From Gibbula magus (taxonomy: Eukaryota > Mollusca > Gastropoda > Trochida > Trochidae), in the NCBI GenBank assembly GCA_936450465.1, contig OW388292.1, positions 7,769,756 through 7,833,755 of the forward strand: a DNA stretch of 64,000 nucleotides, given 5' to 3'. The notes beneath the pieces are model-generated. The model did not search any database. It had not been told where the DNA came from and saw nothing but the letters and a program-made list of their open reading frames with translations. Position numbers and translations under genes: made by a program. Every line of letters starts with the position of its first letter. Position 1 is the stretch's first letter. Of this stretch, positions 56,335 through 64,000 are shown piece by piece.

Positions 56335-56535
56335 CAGGGCTCCGTTCCATAACAGCGAGCGCTTATGATCGCTCATTGATCGCTCAATGTAGCGCATTCT
56401 CTCCTGAACGACACGGTGCGATTCCTCGAAGTTTGCTCGCCTTTCTACGTAGCGCTACATTGAGCAATCGCGTTCAAGAGAGGTTTAAAAGTGATCGCTC
56501 ATTGAGCGATTACTTTGAAACCTCTCTTGAACATG
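56335..56535. repeat. Cluster of inverted repeats
   Basis: 56472-56532 is a near-perfect hairpin (gttcaagagaggttt... with arms of about 30 bp meeting at gctca/ttgagc). Upstream, gatcgctcaatgtagcgc (about 56379) is inverted at about 56450 (gcgctacattgagcaatc). The gatcgctcattga motif is used four times. It is likely a MITE or MITE fragment. Confidence 0.7.
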
Positions 56536-56859
56536 GCCCAGATGTTCCCTGTCTAGTTTCTTCAATGCAAATATGACTTTTTAACGAAATGAAAGGCGAC
56601 TGTTCATCGTTAGTACACGGATACCATTAGTGTCTTGGAAAATAATGTTAAGGAAGAAAACACATTTTTATAATGCATTTTATTTATGATTTAAAGAATA
56701 TGTGCGTAAAAGTGTTCAAGATTAAAGATTATATTTTATCTCAATTTCTCTATCCCTAATGACCGCGATAAAGAAATGAAGCACTACATATATATTGTGA
56801 AGTTGGGACTTATTATTATTAGGTCACTTTGAGTGTCCTAGTTAACTGATAACTCCAGC

Positions 56860-56970
56860 ATGGACATCCTGCTCCGGTCCCTGCTCCATCAGGCTAGTGT
56901 TTCCACGAGGCGCCTGCAATCCAGATACAATACCCTGCTGGAGCAGCTAGGATGCAGTGTGGCAGTCTGA
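56860..56970 (+). CDS. Candidate short ORF (36 codons)
   Basis: ATG at 56860 gives MDILLRSLLHQASVSTRRLQ and a further 16 residues (amphipathic, L/R rich) to TGA at 56968-56970. It lies in a short GC-richer island. There is no homology I recognise; it may be a transposon fragment or a chance frame. Confidence 0.2.
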   Translation: MDILLRSLLHQASVSTRRLQSRYNTLLEQLGCSVAV

Positions 56971-57539
56971 CTTCAAAAGTAAAACTACCAAAAGTAAAAC
57001 CTTTAAACGACTTCTTCTCCGAAAGCGCTTGATATAGGAATGTGAAATTTTCTCATTAACATCTTTGTCGGATGGAGATGCAAGTTTGTAAATTTGGTTG
57101 AGATAAATTATGAAATATGAACTTTGCAGGGGGTTCACCCTACAAGCTTAAAACGACTTCTTCTCATGAACCAGAAATAGGGATATCCAGAAACCTGGGC
57201 AGTGTTTACTTTTAAAGATCGAGATTATGATTTGTAAATTTCATTATTTAAATTTTAATGCTTTAATTTTGACAGAGGTTCATTTAAATGTATATTTTTC
57301 ATCTCAGAAACCGATGACCCTAGAACATTCTACTTTTGAGGATATCAAGAGTTCCGAATTTCAAGTCTTTTGGATGAAAAATAAGAAAGATATAAGTGAA
57401 ATTTTTTAATGGTTTACCACTTTGCTGAAATTAACTCAGCCATAACATATAAGAAGTGTTTATATTTGAATGAAAGGTGTTTTCGAGAGTTTTCTAACGC
57501 AACTTTCATTATATTTGTATCATAGAAATTAAGCAGATA

Positions 57540-58838
57540 CGATGGGCGTTCAATAAGTGTTGCAACTTCAATATAAAACCAACTCGCGTAGTCAATTTTT
57601 TACTTTTATTTTTCAATATAGTTACCCTTCACCTCAATACACTTATTCCATTTCTCTTTAAGACTTTTGATGCCGCTTTTGTAGAAGTCTTCCGTTTGCC
57701 CCCCTAACCACGCCTCTGTGGCAGCTTTGACGTCTTCGTCATCCCGGAAGTGCCTTCCACGTAGGGCGGATTTCAGGTTTCTGAACAGGAAGTAGTCACT
57801 GGGGGCTAGGTCTGGGCTGTAGGGTGGGTGGTTAAGCTGTTCGAATCCACAATCACGTATAGCGGCCTGTGCAACTCTTGACTTGTGGACTGGAGCGTTG
57901 TCATGCAAAATCAGAACACCACGTGTCAACATTCCAAGGCGTTTCTGTCGAATTGTCTATCGCAATTCTTGCATTAGGTTGGCATACTATTGACCATTCA
58001 TTGTAGTTTTGGTTGGCAAGTAATCAATTAATAATATGCCTTTTGCATCCCAAAAGATTGCCGCCATAACCTTGCCAGCTGATGGTTGAGTGCGAAACTT
58101 CAGGGGAGGCGGTGAACTCGGGTGCTTCCATTGCTTGGATTCCAGTTTAGTTTCCGGGTCCCAGTGGTGGATCCAGGTTTCGTCACCTGTCACCAGACGA
58201 GACAAAAACCTGGCTTCATCCGCATTAAACCGATCCAGGAGCTCCATGCAACTTTCGGTTCTTTTCTGGCGATCTTGTGCTGTGAGGTTTCTGGGTACCC
58301 ATCTTGCAGATACCTTGGACATACCAAGATGGTCATGAATTATTTTGTCAACACTTCCAACTGATATCTGGAATTCAAAAGACAGTTCAGAAACTTCAAC
58401 ACGGCGGTCAGCTAAAATTCGTCCTTCGATAGCGGCAATAACGTCCGGTCGGGTGACTTCAGATGGCCTGCCTGACCGTGGGTCATCGTCTAAGGACTCC
58501 CTGCCTCGCTTGAACTGAAGAGACCAGCGACAAACTGTTGAAAAGTTAAGAGCATCCTTACCCATCACATTACACATACGATTATGTATTTCTGTAGCTT
58601 TGCATCCCTCCTTAGTAAGGAACTTGATCACAGCGCGTTGTTCATGTTTGAGCCGAGAATCCATGATTATGGAGACCCCTAGGTCAGCGCAGCTATTATA
58701 TCTAAATAATTGTTATGTCTAGAAATTGTTTTGACATGTGTCAATGTTATGTTTTGACTATAGTAACACCTGCTATAAGCTGACACTGTTTATGTAAACA
58801 CCAATGCCCCGCTTGCAACACTTATTGAACGCCCCTCG
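57540..58838 (-). mobile_element. mariner transposon, full length, inactive
   Basis: A 1299-bp element has 26-bp inverted termini (CGATGGGCGTTCAATAAGTG at left; the right end reads CGAGGGGCGTTCAATAAGTG on the minus strand) and is flanked by TA on both sides (57538-57539, 58839-58840). Length, termini, TA target and DD34D transposase are all as expected for mariner. The transposase has two stop codons, so it could move only in trans. Confidence 0.93.
57606..58664 (-). pseudogene. mariner transposase (DD34D) with two in-frame TAG codons
   Basis: From ATG at 58664 the frame has N-terminal helix-turn-helix motifs (RAVIKFLTKEGCKATEIH; about residues 8-50) and GRPSEVT linker. The catalytic residues are D161 in VTGDETW, D255 in LHDNA and D290 in PDLAPSD, with 34 residues between the last two. 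TAG occurs at 57987-57989 (after MNGQ, where a Tyr is usual) and at 57957-57959 (after QELR). No frameshift is present; read through both stops, the protein would be 352 codons, the normal size. It would cut and paste the element at TA sites. Confidence 0.9.
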
Positions 58839-58840
58839 TA

Positions 58841-59175
58841 GAACTTATTATATTTTTTGCAATTTCACTTGGGCTGGTTGGAGGATCAGGGTTCACTCAC
58901 TGTTTCTACAGCAGTCAAGAGCAGTGGTGAGAGAAGCGTAATGTTATATAATAGGAGATCAGGTTTCTTATGTGATAGGCCAAGCTCAGTTAAACTTCTC
59001 TGAGGTACTACAGACAACTGCATGTTTGTTTAGTATTTGAAGGACTAGTACAATGGTTAAGGACATTATTTCTTGCAGTTGATGAGAACATGCTTTATAG
59101 ACTTTGTCTAAGCTATTTCCATTGTAACACATAGACATGTTTTAATTTTAAAATTGACATTGCAAATACAGTTCT
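58841..59175. other. Non-coding DNA
   Basis: Nothing recognised. Confidence 0.4.
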
Positions 59176-59232
59176 CTCTGTCTCTCTCTCTCTCTGTCTC
59201 TCTCTCTCTATCTCTCTCTCTCTCTCTCTCCA
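59176..59232. repeat. (TC)n microsatellite
   Basis: About 56 bp of tc/tctg repeats with interruptions, directly before a family A 3'-end remnant. Confidence 0.85.
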
Positions 59233-59261
59233 ATATATTTCAGTCTTAATCATCAAACAAT

Positions 59262-59300
59262 ATAATCTCTGATGAGCTACAGAGCCCATGGCTCTATTTT
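59262..59300 (+). repeat. Family A 3'-end remnant
   Basis: tgatgagctacagagcccat followed by ggctctattttt. The monomer part is missing, but degenerate monomer-like words (tccagaagctgaaa, ggactctaaatt) continue to about 59530. Confidence 0.65.
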
Positions 59301-60034
59301 TCTGGAACTACTGCAGCCTAACTACAAAGCTGAAAGGTGTCCAGGAGGTACCAGCCATACACAGACATAGCAGCAGGCACGATCCTTAAAAGCTTAAGTA
59401 TATTTCCTACTCGAGCCAAAACCTGCAGAAATCTCTCCCACTCTTCTCAATATACAAAAGCTCCAGAAGCTGAAAGCGGGTGTACAGAAAACTGGTTTTG
59501 AACGACGGATTATGGACTCTAAATTTGGAGACGTTCCCTGTAAGAGGACATAAACCATGGCGTTAAATCAGTTCGATGAACTGTAGAGCCAATCTCCATT
59601 TTCTGTCTCAATGGTTCACAGTTTAAATATCTGCATTAACATGCCTCAAATAACTTCATCTTGAGTATTGCGAGATACGGGTGTGTCTACTGCGTACTTT
59701 GAACATGATCCTTATTTCAATGATCGTTTATGGTAAGCGTATTGGCTCTTACTTACATTTAAGCGAGCATCTCTGTCATATATTTCTACAAATAATTTAA
59801 TGTGTTGTTGTAAATTGTTACTTTCACAAAGAATGAGCAATATGAGAAACAACAGAATATGCACGGAAATATTTACTTTATCAGTTGATTGGTGCATTTA
59901 TCATTAACAATGTGTTCCAAAGGAAATATTGATTGTGTTAGATCAAGCGATATCTCTTTAGATATATCTTTTTGACAGTAAATGTTGAACAATGCACTGC
60001 CACCGTCAACAACACGCCATCATAATGCATTTAC
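59301..60034. other. Non-coding DNA
   Basis: AT-rich; only faint family A monomer traces before 59600. No gene seen. Confidence 0.4.
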
Positions 60035-60500
60035 ATCATCGAGTAATGCCATCACGAGTCTATGATATCGTAAACATGATGACGTACATTGTTATGACAT
60101 CACCACATTCTAAGTCAAATAGCAGTGCTGTACTCAGAGATGTACACTTTTCATTAAATTGTAATGAAGAATGATTATGGATTATAAAAAGAATCTCTGC
60201 CTCGTGTCTTCTCAAATCATATAAACACCTAAAAATATCCTCGTGAAGACTCGACTATGTGTCGCTTTCATCAGCTCGTGTTGATATATACAGAATCTCA
60301 CCCAAGTGTCTACTGATATCGTATGACATCTTAAACACGATGACGTCACACTGTTATGACATCATCTTATTTAAAATCAAAAGGCAGTACTGTGCTCAGA
60401 GAAGTACAATTTTAATCGAAACGAAATAAAGAATGATTTTGGATGATAACTAGAATCTCACCCTCATGTCTTCTGATATCATATATATTAACAGTCGTTG
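60035..60500. repeat. Diverged direct repeat, two units
   Basis: 60060-60240 and about 60315-60490 share gatatcgta, acgatgacgt, tgttatgacatca, tactcagaga and aagaatgatt. The second unit has the perfect CRE palindrome TGACGTCA (about 60343-60350), which is TGACGTACA in the first. Confidence 0.6.
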
Positions 60501-60604
60501 ATCAAAGTGAAGATATCCTCGACATGCCTTAGATATTTGCAACTTTAATCAACTCGTGTTGATATATTTGATGCCAGAAGATCAAATGTGCATGTGCATT
60601 ATCA

Positions 60605-60885
60605 ACTTCTGCAACTAACCTTAACGAATATCTTGTAAATAAAATCTGGAGCAGTTTGTCCGACACTGTTGAGAATACTTGTCCAGATGTGTCAAGGAGG
60701 ATCCGGACCCGTCCTTCCAAGTGAAGATGTTTGTTTACAGCACCAACCTGATCATCTAGCTACAGCCTGTCCCTACCACCAGCATCAAGACGATGAGTTA
60801 CAGCTAGCTGGGTGATCATGCGTGTCGTCTTGACGTGGATCACTTCATCTGTATTGAGGGTGTAGACGTTCCGCAGTTCACATAA
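60605..60885 (-). pseudogene. Unrecognised coding-like stretch with an in-frame TAG
   Basis: On the minus strand a frame reads LRNVYTLNTDEVIHVKTTRM, then ITQLAVTHRLDAGGRDRL, TAG (60762-60760), and continues in the same frame LDDQVGAVNKHLHLEGRVRI to about FTRYS. Composition is protein-like and GC-richer than its surroundings. No ATG or splice sites could be set, and the plus strand also has a moderately open frame. I do not recognise a family. It may be a pseudogene or a transposon fragment. Confidence 0.3.
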
Positions 60886-61275
60886 TTACACTACTTACCA
60901 CAAGTGTTTCATTACATGGTCACGGTGTATCATCGAGCGGGTTGGTGTTGAGCCCCATGCTATTTAATGCATCATGCTGTCCTGTACATCTTAACTTGAG
61001 ATTCGTTTCACCCAGAATTTAAATGATGATTATTGAATCTGTACACCGACATTTATGGTGAGGGTGCTGTGGGGATTCGAAACCTCACTCATTAACATGG
61101 ATCTGTAAAGCAGTAACTCGAGTATGCTCAGTTAACAGCAAATCATAAGGTCTCCATAATTATTAATCAAGTTATGGAAAACTTACATTCCCAGCATATT
61201 ACAATTTACTGCGTACGATAGTTTTGATTTAGGAATAGTCAACCAACACTAGCGATACCAACAGCTGATCCACTC
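60886..61275. other. Non-coding DNA
   Basis: Nothing recognised. Confidence 0.4.
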
Positions 61276-61345
61276 CGTCACCGTTGGCACAGTCAGTGCT
61301 TGCGATTGTTGCCTGAATCTGAGGGTGTAAGTGGGTTCGATTCCC
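61276..61345 (+). repeat. tRNA-like (SINE-type) sequence
   Basis: A T-arm-like stem-loop GTGGGTTCGATTCCCAC (61332-61348 region) contains a B-box, and tggcacagtcag upstream is a passable A-box. The acceptor and anticodon stems do not fold well, so this is more likely a tRNA-derived SINE head or tRNA pseudogene than a working tRNA. Confidence 0.4.
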
Positions 61346-62230
61346 ACAAAGGACTCGGTCCGAGAAAGGTATATTTAATCCGAATAATTTAAATAGTAAA
61401 CCATTTAAAATAATGTACGACCTCCAATACTCGTCAATGTAGAGATGTTGACACGGGGACGGACTGAACACAAACGCCGGCAGAATGCAGAACAATAAAG
61501 AAACAAGTCAAAATTGTGTACCTTTATTTACCTTCGCAATATTTAAAATGTACATGCAGCCATTGAAAAGAAAGTCCTCCAATGAAATATATATATTATG
61601 ATTTTAGCAAGCTCGTTCGAGAGAGAATGAATCCAGATATCAGACAAATTGTAAGATGTTATAAATGAAGATCACGTTGATAAGAAGCAACATCTTTTTC
61701 TTTCTAAAAGTAATTTTAAAATCCTAAAATATTTTGATATTAACTATTTCCCAGCTTGAAAAGGACTATTGAACGTTTTAACCAAAAAAGGCGTTACCAA
61801 ACATGAAAACATAGTGAAATATGTGTTGTATCACCTATCATATCTGTTTGGGCCACCCACTTGTTCATACCCAAAATGAGTGCGACAAAAAATAAGTTTT
61901 CTTAGAAGTAAACCGGGGCCTATTTATCCTTTTCTGTAAGTTGATTCCATTTATGAGAGCTTGGTGCGAATTCAGGATGATGGGTTACTTAAAACGTTTT
62001 CATTGATGACAGTAGGTCAAATCTCCTTGGTGCATTTCGGTAAGTATATTCGAGAAACCCTTAATAATAAAAAAAGTGTCTTTATGTCTGTCCGTGCACG
62101 CGTGAATTCACCTTGTTCTTCAAGCAGCTGTACAGACACCATGGCTGTGCATTTCATTTCGAGGTTCTTAGTACCGTAGTGAATTCTACCTGTATTGTGT
62201 AGGTATCCCATCGATATTCGCAATCAGGAC
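61346..62230. other. Non-coding DNA
   Basis: No gene supported. The frame at 61961-62179 includes ttcggtaagtat, a donor-like site, but no convincing acceptor or protein signature. Confidence 0.4.
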
Positions 62231-62636
62231 TTTGCGTTTGATATATCGTTCCTGATGAACATGAGTCCAGATAGATGAACGTGGGTGCATGGCTCGTCCT
62301 AATTGTTTGGGACATATAATGTTCCTGTAGTTTTATGACTCATCCTGAAAGGGTTTGGGACATGAAATGTACGTGCAGTTTATTGGCTCGTTCTGGTGAG
62401 TTTTGGACACGCAAAATATATAGTGATGCCTTTGGGACAATCAATGTATGTGTAGATATATGGCTCGCCCTAATGGCTTTGGGATATACAATATATATGT
62501 AGTGATGAGCTTTTGTCATACAATACACGTGTATACAGTGATCAGTTTGGAACCTACAGTGTACATGTAGTGATGAGTTAAGGACATACAGTACACATGT
62601 AATGATGAATTAAGGACATACAGTACACGTGTAGTT
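62231..62636. repeat. Degenerate tandem repeat, unit about 60-65 bp
   Basis: At least six diverged units share tggctcgtcctaatgg, tttgggacataca and atgtacatgtagt. The repeat borders the stop codon of the minus-strand exon that follows, so it is in that gene's 3' untranslated region. Confidence 0.6.
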
Positions 62637-62811
62637 TCATACCCCTGTCACTATGTGCTGTAGTAACTCTTCCTCCTTATAACCTGGTTGATCTGGACAA
62701 AATAGCACATCTTTCTGACAGCACTCTGGGTATTTAGCACCCGCCTTGCCTGGGTAGGACTTGAAATAACACCCGTCTTCGATAGCAACCCCGAACAGAA
62801 GGTCGTCACAG
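62637..62811 (-). CDS. Last exon of a small cysteine-rich (SVWC-like) secreted protein
   Basis: On the minus strand, acceptor gtctgtttcag is followed by C and then CDDLLFGVAIEDGCYFKSYP, GKAGAKYPECCQKDVLFCPD and an acidic end to TGA at 62639-62637 (57 residues). Five cysteines in the order C-C-CC-C and the YPECCQ---FC block resemble the C-terminal half of single-domain von Willebrand factor C proteins, which are usually secreted. Earlier exons, including the signal peptide, are not identified and may lie to the right or beyond the window. The family call is tentative. Confidence 0.55.
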
Positions 62812-62942
62812 CTGAAACAGACACGTAAGAACTAGGATGTCACTAAGAGCCAGTGTGTTTCAATGACATAGGGTTTGACATAAGAGTCGTACGCTTTTTA
62901 CCATCTACAAGGTAACAAGTAATCAGCAAACGTATGCAGTTA
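62812..62942. other. Intron of the cysteine-rich gene, start
   Basis: Begins with the acceptor gtctgtttcag (minus strand). Nothing else seen. Confidence 0.4.
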
Positions 62943-63080
62943 CAGTAGAACACGGATATAGCGAATTAACAAACGGTTATAGCGAACATATTTATAAGTC
63001 CTATATGTGAATAGCAAACAGCGGATATAGCTAACTAAATTCTTTGGTCCCTCTGAGTTCGCTATATCCGTGTTCTTCTG
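62943..63080. mobile_element. pogo/Tigger-like MITE (138 bp)
   Basis: The ends CAGTAGAACACGGATATAGC and (minus strand) CAGAAGAACACGGATATAGC are inverted repeats of about 23 bp with one mismatch, flanked by TA on both sides (62941-62942, 63081-63082). CAG ends with a TA duplication are typical of pogo-class elements. The interior repeats ggttatagcgaa and ggatatagctaa. No coding. Confidence 0.72.
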
Positions 63081-63369
63081 TAATTGTCCAATTGTGGATA
63101 ATACAGGCATATTAAGAAGAATGTAATCGAAATATGTATCCAATTAACGATAACTGAAGTTCATGATATCAACCTAACCACTAACGTTAATCTGTCATGC
63201 AGAGGTGAACGAACTAAGCGTTGTAAATATGTCCGCCTCTCTGGATACGTCAAATTGGTTACACGTTGTACACGTTTTATATACCTCGATACCCATTTAA
63301 CAGTCTTTGGATTCAGTTGTTTTTCCGGGAGAACTTCCCTACGAAATGAACTAGGGCCTTAGGTAATGG

Positions 63370-63480
63370 ATAACACCTGAATGCGAGGGCGTTCTAGCAA
63401 AGAGAGTTCTTTGTCCTAGGGACGTATTCCCGTAGGCAAAGGACTCTCTTTGCTAGAACGCCCGAGTATGAGGGTGTTAT
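63370..63480. repeat. Long imperfect hairpin (arms about 44 bp)
   Basis: The left arm starts ataacacctgaatgcgaggg and the right arm is its near reverse complement ending ggtgttat. The inner 25 bp (gggcgttctagcaaagagag) match almost exactly. The loop is about 23 bp. Probably a MITE; target duplications were not resolved. Confidence 0.75.
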
Positions 63481-63602
63481 CTATTTTATATACCGACAAA
63501 ATACCAAAACAAACAAACAAACGTGAGTGCAGTTGTAAATGTTTAACTGCTGGTGGTCCAAGTAAATTAAAGCGTACATAAAATATCATGGAAGGTTTCT
63601 GA

Positions 63603-63886
63603 CAGCAGAATACTAACCGACAATCAACCCTTTTCAGTCGCCGACCCTTTGTGCCGACCCTAGAGCATTGGGCTACAAAGAGAAGGTTTTTGTCCAGTAC
63701 AAGTCATTGCACCGAAGAAATTCTCAGTCCCATTTATCAATCCACAAAATTGCCAAGTTTAAAATTTTCACAGAAGACAATGCGGGATTCGAACCCGCAA
63801 CCCTTCGCTAGTAGGCCAAGTCTCTACCACTAGACCACAAAGCAATGGTGACTAAGAAGGGTTTAGTGTTGGTCAGTATTCTGCTG
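63603..63886. mobile_element. Inverted-repeat element enclosing a tRNA-like sequence
   Basis: The left end CAGCAGAATACTAACCGACA and the right end (minus strand CAGCAGAATACTGACCAACA) form inverted repeats of about 30 bp. The 284-bp interior has no transposase but contains a tRNA-like segment at 63780-63845. No TA or other target duplication is clear. Confidence 0.6.
63780..63845 (-). repeat. tRNA-like sequence (A- and B-box), probably a pseudogene or SINE head
   Basis: On the minus strand ttgtggtctagtggtagaga resembles a tRNA D-arm/A-box, and GCGGGTTCGAATCCCGC is a perfect T-arm with B-box. The anticodon stem has a mismatch and an 8-base loop, and the acceptor stem does not pair, so a functional tRNA is unlikely. 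Confidence 0.45.
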
Positions 63887-64000
63887 ATGGATATCTTCCG
63901 TAATATTTTATGTGCGCTTTATAGTCCAGCATGCTAGACGTCTTCCTACGTCGACGTCGTCGGGTGCGCAGTCATTTCACATAAACCGACGTTTAGATTA
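63887..64000. other. Right window edge, nothing recognised
   Basis: Contains a CpG-rich tract (acgtcgacgtcgtcggg) but no supported feature. Confidence 0.4.

Noticed and set aside
61276..61345. Functional tRNA gene
   Set aside because: Only the T-arm folds properly; acceptor and anticodon stems do not pair.

Overview
The window looks like a non-coding-rich stretch of an animal nuclear genome. It has AT-rich DNA, very small exons bounded by GT/AG splice sites, and a dense load of transposable elements. The commonest repeat starts AGCTCATCAGGCCTGAAAGG and ends near GAGCCCATGGCTCTA. I associate it, from memory only, with marine gastropod (abalone-like) genomes, and DIRS, mariner and minisatellite-bearing elements of this kind also fit a mollusc. 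The species call is an inference.

Layout. At 1-2170 is the 3' part of a DIRS-type tyrosine-recombinase retrotransposon (DIRS-A). At 10222-12541 is a decayed, truncated DIRS (DIRS-B). From 17112 to 43613 runs the 3' part of an unrecognised plus-strand host gene made of short exons, all joined in phase 1, with a possible further exon at 4204-4266. Its introns are packed with repeats: at least three element families with internal tandem monomers and a terminal hairpin (Helentron/HINE-like), repeats rich in AGGTCA half-sites, a foldback element carrying a helicase-like fragment, a hAT-like MITE, and minisatellites. From 48240 to 51921 is a defective APE-type LINE. At 52818-53616 is a two-exon minus-strand gene for an 83-residue single-pass membrane protein. 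A 41-bp satellite fills 54534-55790. A complete but dead mariner occupies 57540-58838. At 62637-62811 is the last exon of a minus-strand cysteine-rich protein, followed by several MITE-like inverted repeats.

The most informative region is 23-41 kb. A segment of about 4.7 kb, including one exon of the host gene, is present twice in tandem and is nearly identical between copies. The first copy contains an 8047-bp DIRS element (DIRS-C, 27295-35341) with terminal inverted repeats and an internal complementary region. The second copy keeps the matching empty site (40057-40064). The duplication breakpoint lies inside a hybrid minisatellite-bearing element (35518-36895), as expected for unequal crossing-over, and it duplicates a symmetric exon in frame. 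False duplication of two haplotypes in the assembly is the main alternative.

DIRS-C encodes Gag, RT/RNase H/Dam-like methyltransferase and a tyrosine recombinase in overlapping frames. It has two gag frameshifts, a TGA at the catalytic HxxR arginine of the recombinase, and a nested piggyBac-like insertion. No prokaryotic-type operon, CRISPR array or defence system is present.
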